From the NCBI GenBank assembly GCA_026770575.1, contig MU657614.1:12729-27556 (forward strand): a DNA stretch of 14,828 nt. The letters run 5' to 3'. This document shows positions 1-7,541 of this stretch, piece after piece (positions within the stretch are counted from its first letter, which is position 1; each line of letters starts with the position of its first letter). The DNA is from Pelagophyceae sp. CCMP2097 (taxonomy: Eukaryota; Sar; Pelagophyceae). The translations under genes and the position numbers were made by a program. The notes under the pieces are model-generated. The model made no database searches and was not told the DNA's origin. It worked only from the letters and a program-made list of their open reading frames with translations.

Positions 1-2032
1 GCGCAAACGCATCAGCAGTGTCGCCCTTCGTAGCGACGCCGTGAACGTAGTGCATGCCGCCGCTCTCGCCTTGCGCCACGCCATGGAGCAGAAACTTTGA
101 TCCGTACGCCGACCGAACGGTAAAGGGGCCTATGAGATCAAACTGCCAGCGCCGCTGCGAAGCGACGGCGACGAGCGTGCGGCTTTGTGTGTGCGTCGGC
201 GCGCGCGTCGCGTTTGCAAAGCGAGAGACGATGGACTGCGTGGCCTCGGGCAGTGGCTTGACAATGCCGTACTCAAGGCACGTCGCGTCGACGATCTTGT
301 CGCTCGCGTGACCAACGAGCGCACGGACGTTGTCGCGCGTCGGCGCAAATCCGGCCGCGAACCGCGGAGCCGGGCGGTCGGAAGCAGAGCGCGACGCGGG
401 AGCGGGCGGCGCCGGGTACGACCGCAGCGCCGAGACGACGGCGACTGCAATGCTTTCGACGCGAGCGACGTCGGCCGCGCGCTGCAGCGTGCCCGACGCA
501 TGCGAAGACGGTGCAAGCTCGGGTGCATCCTTGATGTAAATCCAGAAGAGTCTGCCACATGGGACAACGGGAACGCAAACGCCGCTGGGCAGACAAAGGC
601 AAGGCGAGTCGTCGAGCATCATGCGGCATCCCTTCTCCAAAAGAATACCTAACGATAAGACGCCGATGCCGAACGACGGCACGATGTTGACGTCGCTGAT
701 ACAAATCGTCTCGCCGCCGAGAAATCGGCCGTAGTACGAGCCCGACGAGACGACGACGTGCGGGTTGACTGCACCCGCCTTGATGACCGCGGGCTGGACG
801 TCGTCGTTGCGCGGCAGCGCGAGCTCGTCGTGCGCGTGGCCAGCGCCGTCGCAGGAGACGTGCACTTGAGCCATCGAGTCAAGGCCGATAACGCGGCACC
901 CAATAATCGGCTCTGGCCGTTGGTCGAGGACTGTGCACGGGCACATGTCGCCGACGAACAGCGACGATAAACTTGGCGGAGTGTGCGCGTCGATGGCGAC
1001 CATCGCAGGAGACGCGGATGCCGACGTCGCCTTCTTGGGCATGCGGCAGTCCTTCGCGACGTGACCCTGCTTGTCACAGTTAAAGCAGTGCCGCTCGTCT
1101 GGTCGCGCCGGCCGCTTGTCCGCGGGCGGATAAAACCGCACTGGCACAGCGTCACCGAGCTTCCAGGCGCGGTTCGTAGGCTTGGACGGACACGCTGCGA
1201 GGTCGTGCCCAGCTTTCCAGCAAAACGCGCACACGTTACGCGCAAAGTCGCCCGGCGTTGAGCAACTGCCCGGAAGGTGGCCGCCGCCGAAGCACACCAA
1301 GCAACGCGGCACAGGCTCACCCGGGCGTGGCAAAGAGAAGCGCAACGCAGCGCCGGCGGTCGATGAAATCTCACTCATCGTCACGATAACGTGCGCACCG
1401 GAAGACTTGTTGTCGAGCGACTTCTCGCGCGCGACGAGGCGGATGCGTGAGAGCATCGCAGAAAGCGTGGCGTTTTCGTCGTCGAGTAAAGCGTCGTAAA
1501 GGTACTCAAATGCCGCCGGGGCATTGCCGTTGTGCGGCGCAATGCCGTCGACGACCGCGAGCCGCAAGTCGGCCAGCGAGTTTGCGTTAGATCCAATAAG
1601 CAGGCTGGGGCGCTGCGCCTCTGCCGTGTAACGCGCGCCAGACGGGAAGCCGCGCCATTGTAAAGCTGCAATCTGAACTTTGAGTGCACGCCGCGCGCGT
1701 ACCCCCGCCAAGGCGTGACCGCACGAACCGGCGACCGCGAACAACGCGTCGCGGCCGTTCGTCGCGTCGCGGACGAGACGAAACGAGTCGAGCTGAGTCG
1801 TCGAACGTAGCACGCGTAAAAGCAAAGCACACACCGCGGCATCAGCCGCAAGCATGGTTGCGTCATTGCCGGCCGCCGAGGGAACCATCGCAGACGCGAG
1901 AGAGGGCTCAACCGTGACCAAACGCACTTTGTAATCGTCGAAGTGCTCGCGGTCCGCAGCGTCATCGTGCGTCGCCGAGAAGAAGCCGTGCTTCCACGCC
2001 TTCATAAAGGCGCCGTACATAGTAGCAACCAT
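1..2032 (-). CDS. Ty1/copia-type Gag-Pol polyprotein, 3'-truncated by window edge
   Basis: A frame open for 677 codons from an ATG at 2032-2030 runs leftward off the window. The N-terminal ~240 residues are a divergent Gag. Three CCHC zinc knuckles of the form C-x2-C-x4-H-x4-C follow: CLVCFGGGHLPGSC (1262-1303), CAFCWKAGHDLAAC (1190-1231) and CFNCDKQGHVAKDC (1046-1087); these bind nucleic acid. Next is a copia-like aspartic protease: putative catalytic Asp in L-D-S-M (Asp codon 878-880), then a 'VPSFGIGVLSLG' stretch matching the family pattern VP-x-x-x-x-x-LLS. The usual D-S-G reads D-S-M, which is atypical. The integrase starts near 150 with W-Q-F-D-L-I-G-P-F, whose Asp (137-139) aligns with the first D of DDE. 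Gag, protease, integrase is the copia order. RT and RNase H would lie beyond position 1. The lack of any stop suggests a recent insertion. Family call firm; start codon inferred, since the frame is open to 2131. Confidence 0.86.
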   Translation of the reverse strand, partial: MVATMYGAFMKAWKHGFFSATHDDAADREHFDDYKVRLVTVEPSLASAMVPSAAGNDATMLAADAAVCALLLRVLRSTTQLDSFRLVRDATNGRDALFAVAGSCGHALAGVRARRALKVQIAALQWRGFPSGARYTAEAQRPSLLIGSNANSLADLRLAVVDGIAPHNGNAPAAFEYLYDALLDDENATLSAMLSRIRLVAREKSLDNKSSGAHVIVTMSEISSTAGAALRFSLPRPGEPVPRCLVCFGGGHLPGSCSTPGDFARNVCAFCWKAGHDLAACPSKPTNRAWKLGDAVPVRFYPPADKRPARPDERHCFNCDKQGHVAKDCRMPKKATSASASPAMVAIDAHTPPSLSSLFVGDMCPCTVLDQRPEPIIGCRVIGLDSMAQVHVSCDGAGHAHDELALPRNDDVQPAVIKAGAVNPHVVVSSGSYYGRFLGGETICISDVNIVPSFGIGVLSLGILLEKGCRMMLDDSPCLCLPSGVCVPVVPCGRLFWIYIKDAPELAPSSHASGTLQRAADVARVESIAVAVVSALRSYPAPPAPASRSASDRPAPRFAAGFAPTRDNVRALVGHASDKIVDATCLEYGIVKPLPEATQSIVSRFANATRAPTHTQSRTLVAVASQRRWQFDLIGPFTVRSAYGSKFLLHGVAQGESGGMHYVHGVATKGDTADAFA

Positions 2033-2061
2033 CGTAGTCGCAGCGCGAAAGGCAGCGTGAT

Positions 2062-2268
2062 CTACGCGAGTCCGAAGCCACGGATGCGTCTTGGACGAAT
2101 TGGACCGCGGCGGGCTAGTACGCACACACGGTCAAACACTATGCGGTTGTGGACTCGCTTGGCGCAGTCACACAGTAAGATGGGCTCGTCAGCGACGATG
2201 CCCGTGCAGCGGCAGCTGCAGCAAAGCCCCGAAGCGTGAACACGCGTCGGGTGTGCCTCCGGTGCCAC
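2062..2268 (-). CDS. Small Cys-rich open frame upstream of Gag (PHD-like?)
   Basis: A 68-codon frame lies on the copia strand, just upstream of and overlapping the Gag-frame extension but in another phase. It contains 'GLCCSCRCTGIVADEP' followed by 'ILLCDCAKRVHN', a Cys/His spacing reminiscent of a PHD-type zinc finger (C-x2-C, hydrophobic-LLCD, C-x4-H). The second pair is C-x-C rather than C-x2-C and the distal Cys pair is missing. It could be a chance frame in GC-rich leader DNA, or a remnant of a zinc-finger extension of Gag. No function is assigned. Confidence 0.2.
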   Translation of the reverse strand: MAPEAHPTRVHASGLCCSCRCTGIVADEPILLCDCAKRVHNRIVFDRVCVLARRGPIRPRRIRGFGLA

Positions 2269-2483
2269 CTACCTTGAGATAGGCACTATAGCACGAAGAG
2301 TTATGCGCACGTACGGACGCGCGCGGAACCGAGTAAGTTGATCGTAGGTGTGAGTCTCACACGCGCACGAGCAGCGTCGTTGGAACCATAACCGTAGAAG
2401 TTGAAAGGAGAAGGAGAGTAGTTTAGTATTCTGTATTCTGCTTCTGTGGAGTTTTGGGATATTTGGTTGTTCAAGTTCAAGTT

Positions 2484-2510
2484 CCGGGTTTCGGGTTTCG
2501 GAGTTCGGGT
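2484..2510 (+). repeat. Degenerate TTTCGGG microrepeat
   Basis: About three imperfect copies of a 7-base TTTCGGG-like unit occur in a row, preceded by a short AAGTTC duplication. The tract is too short and irregular to be a telomere and may be part of the presumed LTR. Confidence 0.5.
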
Positions 2511-2511
2511 C

Positions 2512-2549
2512 GATAGGAAATCGCCAGTCGGCTGTCCTGATAGGAAATC
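2512..2549 (+). repeat. 11-bp direct repeat GATAGGAAATC x2
   Basis: GATAGGAAATC occurs at 2512-2522 and again at 2539-2549, close to the junction between the GC-rich copia side and the AT-rich block. It could be a regulatory repeat of the LTR or an insertion footprint; nothing decides between these. Confidence 0.5.
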
Positions 2550-2577
2550 CACTGTGACTCCATCAATCTGGGATTAG

Positions 2578-3420
2578 GTGTCCGCTCATTGGAGGAAATC
2601 GCTCTTATTCAGACACCAAGTACATCCGACGTCGATCCAATTACAAATTGACATTAATACAATTTTCGTTAAAAATCACCTCACTAAATATGGAGTTTTA
2701 GTAGGAGGTGTTCTCGTGCAGGCTTTACGTGAAGTCCCGGCTTCCGTTGCAGAATCTCAGGCGATGTCCATGATCGCATCAGGTATTATGGGAACACACG
2801 ATTTACCTATTGGTCTGAATCGTGATAAATTTTCACAAAAATTTTATGATCTCAATATTGGGATTATTCCGACATTCGAAGCCAGATTAAATGTATGCAG
2901 TTCGAAATCAAATCAGCACATCTGTAGTGGTATATCGACTTTAGCCACGACTACTGGCTTGGTTATGTCCTTCAGTGATAAAGCAGTTAAACCTGTGCAA
3001 TTAAATGTGTTGTCGACGTATCGACAGGCATTAGTACTGGACATGACTGGTGCGCAATCACTCTGGACCGTTGTTATGTTTTTTTTTATAAATAAAATTA
3101 AAATAATGTTATATATGTCGATACAGTCCAAACGGAGCGTTATCCGACCTGTCACAACTACTCCCAATATTTTGGAATACACTGCTGGATTAGGTATTAG
3201 TATCGATGATAATGTTATAACTTATATATTTGAAAATCTGGACACATTCTCCAAGTCAGAAGTAAAAAATGAAATTGATCCTAAAATAAGAAATATTACA
3301 CCTGTTCCGATTTATTCAGGAAGAGGCATAGAAATTGTGGATAATCTTGTATCATTGAATGAGTCATTCATTAGCAAAGACGAAATAGGTCCCCATATAT
3401 TACCCAAAAGAAGTCGTTGA
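2578..3420 (+). pseudogene. Fibre-like protein, N-terminal fragment
   Basis: A 280-codon open stretch. The first ~15 codons (to about 2625) may derive from the flanking DNA, since no good ATG begins the conserved part. The middle is not recognised. Near the C-terminal end are two shaft-like units: 'AGLGISIDDNVITYI' (about 3184-3228) and 'SGRGIEIVDNLVSLN' (about 3316-3360). They fit a pattern G-x-G-(I/L)-x-(I/V)-x-x-N-x-(I/V)-x-x-N, broadly like the triple-beta-spiral shaft of trimeric viral fibres. A low-complexity Phe/Ile/Lys/Met run at about 3076-3120, encoded by poly-T and poly-A tracts, looks out of place and may mark an old insertion. The frame is lost at 3386-3420 and the repeat pattern resumes in the +1 frame. 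Confidence 0.55.
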
Positions 3421-3766
3421 TACAAAAATACTATTAGTCAATTCATCCCAACTTATACGAAATGAAATAGGTGCAATGGCGAATCGTCCTTCGTCAGGTC
3501 ATAACTATTTCCCAGAAGCAAACCTGTTGACAACCAATGGATTGAATGAGGTCCAAAAAATAGATGGAGAACTTCGGTTTAAGAATCAAGCATATTTCAA
3601 TTCACATACTGTAAATTTTAGTAACGAATTTTTGTTCTCCGATAACCCACTATCTACCGTGTCAGAAATATCTTTAAATTCACAATTATTTTCAAATCGC
3701 AATGAAATAAACGAGACATTTAAAACAATTGATGATGACATTTCAGTTGTGAACAAAAAAAATTAA
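3389..3766 (+). pseudogene. Fibre-like protein, second frame fragment
   Basis: This frame overlaps the end of the previous fragment. It opens with 'IYYPKEVVDTKILL', which matches a unit recurring through the block (Y-Y-x-K-x-x-I/V-D-x-K-I). It continues through 'NGLNEVQKIDGELRFKN' and 'LFSNRNEINETF', further diverged units of about 35-45 residues. It ends at a stop beside an 8-A run (3755-3762), where the repeat-bearing reading passes to the third frame. Together with its neighbours it is read as one decayed trimeric-fibre gene. Confidence 0.55.
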
Positions 3767-4601
3767 TGGGACAGTAATCCAGGTAACTCAGCAAGGGCAA
3801 CAACTTGCTTATAATTTGATTGAAGTTGACACCAATTTGAAAGACGATATTAATCTTGTTAAAATAGAAATCAATACAAATCAAACGAATTCAACCGTTG
3901 AAACAAGTCGAGTAAATGACGATTTAGATTTTTTGTATAATAAAATTAATATAGAAACAGATGATATAAAAAATTACATACTCCCTTTACACGTGTTAAA
4001 GACTGAACTTTTACAATCTGAGAATATAATTATAAATTCCATTTATGCGGGAAAAACTCACGCCATAAACTCTGAGGGTATCATTGCTGCGTCGATTTAT
4101 GCTGAGAAAAATCGAGCCATAGTTGCTGAGAATATTCTTACTAATTCATTACCAGCGATTTTATCACCCGAAATCATACTTACCGAAGAGTCTTTGCGAT
4201 TTGGAAACAACTCAGGAAACACAGACTATACATTGGACCGTGATTATTCATTTTTTTATAATCTCTATTATCAAATTGCGAGTAATCACAAAAGTACAGT
4301 TGGGGTATTTGAAATCATAATGTGGTCAGATGTACCTATAGCAAACAATATAATCTTTGAGTCACGAATGGAATCGGGGCTCGGTTTTTACACGATGGGG
4401 TTGAGTTCCGTATCACCGGATACTTGGATGAGGGATAAAAATCTATAGATAGCAGAAAATGTTTTAGAAAGTGAATATGAAGTATTATTATTCAAAGACA
4501 AACATATGTACTCACCTAACCCCGATAAAGGTATTGATGCTACAACTCACATAAAAAAGGATTTTTATCATCCAGCAACACGGAACATTATACAAACTAA
4601 A
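3753..4601 (+). pseudogene. Fibre-like protein, third frame fragment with internal TAG
   Basis: An open frame of about 230 codons runs to an in-frame TAG at 4446-4448, then stays open to a TAA at 4602-4604. The first ~120 residues are Asn/Ile-rich and coiled-coil-like, including 'NLIEVDTNLKDDI' and an internal near-duplication ('SIYAGKTHAINSEGI' / 'SIYAEKNRAIVAENI') of 17-19-residue units. A Tyr/Phe-rich segment follows, with 'DYTLDRDYSFFYNLYYQI' and 'GLGFYTMGLSSVSPDTW', which looks like a compact beta-rich domain rather than shaft. No family is recognised. Position and composition make it part of the same fibre locus. Confidence 0.5.
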
Positions 4602-4604
4602 TAA

Positions 4605-4874
4605 TTGGGCAGCAAAATCGTATCAATCATCAAAAACCAACCTTTTACGCCCGTCTTAGATAGAATTAAAAATCAATCGTCTTGGTTTTTCTTTTTATAT
4701 ATGAAAGCCGGACAGCGTACGTTTCAAACAAAAAAAATTCAACCAGCTTTGAATCAAACAGATTTATCTTATTTAATACAACAAGGTCAACGGCTTTCGA
4801 TAAATGATCAAGAGTCCTTAAATATAGAAAACAAAAACGATTTAACTAATACCATTTTATCGAAATTTATTTAA
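4605..4874 (+). pseudogene. Fibre-like protein, same frame after TAA
   Basis: This continues the frame of the preceding fragment after the TAA at 4602, so either a nonsense change broke a longer protein or a second fibre gene begins here (no ATG at the start). It contains 'GQRLSINDQESLNIENK' (about 4787-4837), another unit of the G-x-x-L-x-I ... S-L-N-I shaft pattern. It ends at TAA 4872-4874, where the frame +2 reading continues with 'EIYLKKDFVDSNLI', again a (Y)-x-K-x-x-(I/V)-D unit. Confidence 0.5.
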
Positions 4875-5118
4875 AAAAGGACTTTGTTGATTCTAATTTA
4901 ATTCGAATCGGTTTAGGTTCTACATCAACCGGTTCTAGTTCTATCGTTATTGGGCAGAATTCTATAAGTAATTTTAACAGTTCGACGATAATTGGTAACA
5001 ATATCACAGCAGAACGAAGCGATTCTTTGTACCTATCAAATATACGAGCTTTACAAACCGTTTCAATATTGTTTTTTTCAATAATAACACAAAAGAAGTC
5101 ACATTCGGGAAGAGATAA
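4850..5118 (+). pseudogene. Fibre-like fragment with YadA-head-like repeats
   Basis: Frame 2 from 4850 encodes 'LIRIGLGSTSTGSSSIVIG', then 'NSISNFNSSTIIGNNI' (4898-5011). These are Ser/Asn/Gly-rich repeats of roughly 14 residues with a recurring I-x-I-G or I-I-G core. This is the pattern of YadA/Hia head repeats, also seen in trimeric tail fibres of phages and giant viruses. 'NNITAERSDSLYLSNI' and, in another frame at 5077-5109, 'NNNTKEVTFG' follow; both resemble the linker after such repeats in viral fibres. At least two frame breaks fall between 5040 and 5120, next to poly-T and poly-A runs. The structural reading is pattern-based only. Confidence 0.5.
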
Positions 5119-5500
5119 ATGGTAATCGGTGTCACCTCAGAGGGGAAAATTCGAATCGGTGTCACTTTCTTAAAATTAAACGAGACGGTGTACCTAACGT
5201 TGGAAAAAATCCAATCGGTCTTGTTTTTGGGGGTTTGAATCAATTTGGTGTTGTAAGCCCTCGCGACAATTCGGTTCGGTGTCACCATGCACCGAAAAAT
5301 GCCGATCACTGTCACCTTCTTAAGTGTACCTATATCGGTGTCACTTTCTGCTGGAAAACGGCGCCGGGTGTCACGGGCCCCTCGGGGAAAAATCCAATCG
5401 GTGTCGCGCGAAGGGGAAAACCCCGGCGAGTGGCACCGTGGGTCCTACAATGCAATTCGGTGGCGCCCGTCCCAGGTCAAAAGCCAAACGGTGGCACGTG
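5119..5500 (+). repeat. Tandem ~30-bp coding repeat (decapeptide I-G-V-T array)
   Basis: About 13 degenerate copies of a 30-bp unit sharing the core AATCGGTGTCAC recur with a 29-33-bp period (near 5124, 5154, 5184, 5213, 5242, 5272, 5304, 5334, 5364, 5396, 5427, 5456 and 5487). Translated, the unit is a decapeptide with an N-P-I-G-V-T core; the clearest copies read 'GVTGPSGKNPIGVA' (about 5365-5406). The G-V-T-G-P-S-G phase resembles collagen-like Gly-x-y segments found in viral and spore-surface filaments. The frame is lost at 5236-5238 but persists from 5235 to 5510. The left copies are AT-rich like the block, while the right copies are markedly GC-rich. Confidence 0.75.
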
Positions 5501-5511
5501 CCTCCCGTAAC

Positions 5512-5712
5512 GTATTCGCCAATTCGTATATTCTCAGTGAAAATGAAATATAAACAAAGTTCTAAAATAAAACAACTATTGACGAAAAACTTTCACTTGT
5601 ACAGAATCTGACAGTGTCCCGTGGTTTAAATCTAATAATGATGTTGTTTCTCTAAAAAATAAGACTTTCGATACAACCAAAACGCGAATTTTTACTTTTA
5701 TAAAAAACAGAG
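5512..5712 (+). pseudogene. Fibre-like shaft fragment, several frame breaks
   Basis: Repeat-unit signatures appear here in changing frames. 'NSYILSENEI' is followed by TAA. 'KTTIDEKLSLVQNLTVSRGL' (about 5572-5631) follows in the same frame. 'NNDVVSLKNKTFD' then appears in another frame. These fit the shaft pattern (Y-x-x-x-x-x-I ... I-D-x-K-L ... S-R-G-L ... N-N-x-V-x-S-L). The piece links the decapeptide array to the next clean fragment and shows that the shaft resumes after it. Confidence 0.5.
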
Positions 5713-6219
5713 GTGAATGAAAGATTTAACTCTTTACAGAATTATACGTTTGCTCGAAGAATTATTAAATCTGATACTAATATAGTCTCAGTCGGTTCTG
5801 ATATTTTCGATAAAAATCAGATAGCAAATGTATATTTTAACAAAAACGAAATCAATATTCGTCCTGATGTTTTACAACTATTTTCGTACGGTCGTGGACT
5901 ATTTAGATCTAACACTGATTTAATAAGTATAAATGGTGAATTCAATTATAAACTGGAAAATGAACAAATTTATTATAACAAAAGTTTGATTGATAGCAAA
6001 TTACTTAATAAAGCAGAAAATTTTTCTAACGGAAGAGGGTTGGATTACGTAAATAATGTTTTATCCCTGAATGTTGAGATATTAAATAACGTACAACTTG
6101 CTGAACGATATTACGAAAAACAAACAATTGATAATAAAATTTCACAAAATAGTAGCACCACTTTTTCGATCAGAAATGAATTAGAACGAGCCGTGTCTCC
6201 TGCAACCAGTTATACGTAA
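5713..6219 (+). pseudogene. Fibre-like shaft fragment, best-preserved repeats
   Basis: This 168-codon stretch holds the clearest shaft repeats: 'NVYFNKNEIN', then 'FSYGRGLFRSNTDLISING' (5881-5937), 'YYNKSLIDSKLLNK', 'FSNGRGLDYVNNVLSLN' (about 6025-6075) and 'YYEKQTIDNKI'. Successive units are about 45 residues: a G-R-G-L turn with a short hairpin ending (I/L)-S-(I/L)-N, then an amphipathic Y-Y-x-K-x-x-I-D-x-K segment. The alternation suggests beta-structured shaft segments linked by short coiled coils, as in trimeric fibres. The stop at 6217-6219 sits in a frame break, since the +1 frame continues with 'VIRNDVDSATLSINVLNEV'. Confidence 0.6.
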
Positions 6220-6707
6220 CGATGTTGATAGTGCAACTCTTAGTATAAACGTTTTAAACGAAGTTCGAAAACTAAACGACAGTTTTTCATTCAGGAATAC
6301 ATCTGGGTTTAAATGTTTTTCTATGCGATTTTCATCAGACTTTTCTTTTAAATAGTTCTTTATCAACTCTGAGCCAGGTCTCCTTAATTCCAGTTATTTT
6401 TTACAATAGAACACAGACGCGTGATAAGATCATTGAGGAGATCGCCGGGGTTGCCGGGAAAGAATCGATTTTGACTACAGTAAGAAATTATTTCCTACGT
6501 GATTCAAACGCCTTCAAAATGGCCGGGGATATAATAACAACTGTTTCTAAATCATCGATGAAAGCATACCAGAATTGCATTGAATTCCGTAAAGATACTT
6601 CAACAATTGGAGCATTCAACATGTTTTTAAATACAGATTTTTCAATATTTCAAGTGGTACAAAAGACAATGTTCCAAATGCAACAATTTCCAAGAAGGAA
6701 AAATTAG
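6209..6707 (+). pseudogene. Fibre-like protein, near-C-terminal fragments
   Basis: Two pieces. Frame 2 at 6209-6355 holds 'SATLSINVLNEVRKLND' (a last, weak shaft unit) and ends in TAG. Frame 3 at 6360-6707 reads '...TRDKIIEEIAGVAGKE' and 'MAGDIITTVSKSSMKAYQ', which look helical, then 'RKDTSTIGAFNMF'. No family is recognised. The second piece ends at 6705-6707, but its sense continues in frame 2 from about 6650. Confidence 0.45.
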
Positions 6708-7054
6708 AAATTGTTGTGGTCGGAAGATGGGTTGTTGGTCGCGACTCAAATAACATAATGATTCTAATAGAATTTGATGAACGAGTGGCAAACAATGATT
6801 CGAACATAAACATCACATGGAATGATAGGGGTTCTGTTCAGGGAGTACCACGACAAAGATTTAATTTCATAAATGCTCTAAAATCAGTCAACTATCAGAT
6901 ACATTTTACACCTCGAAATTTTATCCTCGATCATCGACAAAATCGATATATTTCAACAGAAGGAAAGACGTCAGCATTCTTTGAAGTTGAAATGAAAAAT
7001 TTCAATTATGATGCCAATTTGGAATTGTCTATAGAACTATATATGGAAGTATAA
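6650..7054 (+). pseudogene. Fibre-like protein, C-terminal beta-rich domain
   Basis: Frame 2 reads from about 6650 through 'KLEIVVVGRWVVGRD', 'NIMILIEFDERV', 'NINITWNDRG' and 'TSAFFEVEMKNFNYD', ending 'ELSIELYMEV' and TAA (7052-7054). Alternating hydrophobic strands and a terminal strand suggest a beta-sandwich knob, the usual C-terminal end of a fibre. No GTG/ATG start is meaningful, because the frame simply takes over from the preceding fragment. It is separated by only about 40 bp from the convergent minus-strand gene. Confidence 0.5.
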
Positions 7055-7097
7055 TATGGACGTTACGGTTTATAAAATGTTTGCTCTCTTCATCAAT

Positions 7098-7299
7098 TTA
7101 AATTCTTCTTTGAATGATTTGTTTGCACACGTTTGTAAACACTACTATCTCTGCTTTCGTTAGAGTGTTTTCTGATAAACCGGAATCTTCGTTTTATAAA
7201 ACACCTGATTTTGCAAAAGCTTATAGTTTGATCGATTTTGCTTATCTTTTGTTCAAGCAAAAACTCTGCAAATAGTTGTGCATCACTTCGCTTCACCAT
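7098..7299 (-). pseudogene. Short virus-block gene, unknown function, frameshifted
   Basis: It starts at ATG 7299-7297 with 'MVKRSDAQLFAEFLLEQK', a plausible protein start with an amphipathic helix. The original frame runs to a stop at 7093, but its last third turns into an implausible Arg/Ser-rich string. Another frame reads 'TLTKAEIVVFTNVCKQII' and stops at 7098, so a frame break near 7170-7200 is likely. At roughly 65 residues it matches no family I can name. It is convergent with the fibre locus and its ATG overlaps an AT palindrome. Confidence 0.4.
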
Positions 7300-7324
7300 A
7301 TAATATATAGCGTATATATTATAT
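7298..7324. promoter_or_regulatory. AT palindrome between divergent small genes
   Basis: A perfect inverted repeat has 12-bp arms (ATATAATATATA and its complement) around a GCG centre. It overlaps the ATG of the leftward gene and lies upstream of the rightward gene at 7411. A TATA-like bidirectional promoter or a hairpin is plausible; function is inferred from position. Confidence 0.45.
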
Positions 7325-7410
7325 ATTTGATTTAATCACAATTTTATTTATATTACATTTATAATATGATAAAGTATCTAATAAAAATTATCATAAATTA
7401 TCAAATTAAA

Positions 7411-7541
7411 GTGTTGGGTATAGAAAAAATGGAAATGAATTAATTGAAGCGATAAATAAGCACGCAGATATTCCAATGATTTCAGAGGAGGTGGAACACA
7501 CCGTTTATTTGGCTATCTTTGACGTGTTCGAAAAATTCTAA
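7411..7541 (+). pseudogene. Short virus-block gene, unknown function
   Basis: An open frame of 43 codons reads 'ELIEAINKHADIPMISEE' and ends 'VYLAIFDVFEKF' with TAA (7539-7541). The composition looks coding: amphipathic helices and an I-P-M-I-S-E-E turn. No ATG lies in this frame; an ATG-x-ATG pair at 7429-7437 is one frame off, so a 1-nt break near 7430-7445 may separate start from body. The acidic two-helix form is common among small viral proteins, but no family can be named. Confidence 0.45.

Larger units (their letters stand above)
2033..2577 (-). other. Copia 5' leader and possible LTR debris
   Basis: This stretch lies upstream of the copia Gag on the same strand and is where the leader, primer-binding site and 5' LTR should be. 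Read on the minus strand, 'CTTCTACGGTTATGGTTCC' (about 2383-2401) looks like an LTR end followed by a TGG-initiated primer-binding site, but the match is weak and no tRNA could be assigned. GC content falls between about 2400 and 2580, approaching the AT-rich block. No 3' LTR is visible to compare, so the LTR call is only positional. Confidence 0.35.

Noticed and set aside
130..1374. Several overlapping Arg/Ser-rich open frames on both strands of the copia region
   Set aside because: They are out-of-phase shadows of the 677-codon Gag-Pol frame, which alone carries zinc knuckles, protease and integrase motifs.
1381..1965. 194-codon minus-strand open frame
   Set aside because: Overlaps Gag in another phase, has low-complexity Arg/Ser/Thr composition and no motif.
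2484..2510. TTTCGGG units as a telomeric tract
   Set aside because: Only about three irregular copies, internal to a retroelement flank.
2913..3182. Minus-strand open frame inside the fibre locus
   Set aside because: The plus strand carries the shaft repeats and protein-like reading; this is its antisense shadow.
5004..5315. Minus-strand 103-codon open frame over the decapeptide array
   Set aside because: Antisense of a periodic coding repeat. Its apparent repeats come from the 30-bp period.
5119..5500. CRISPR array
   Set aside because: The 30-bp period has no separate spacers; the whole unit is repeated and translates to a decapeptide in a eukaryotic-type context.
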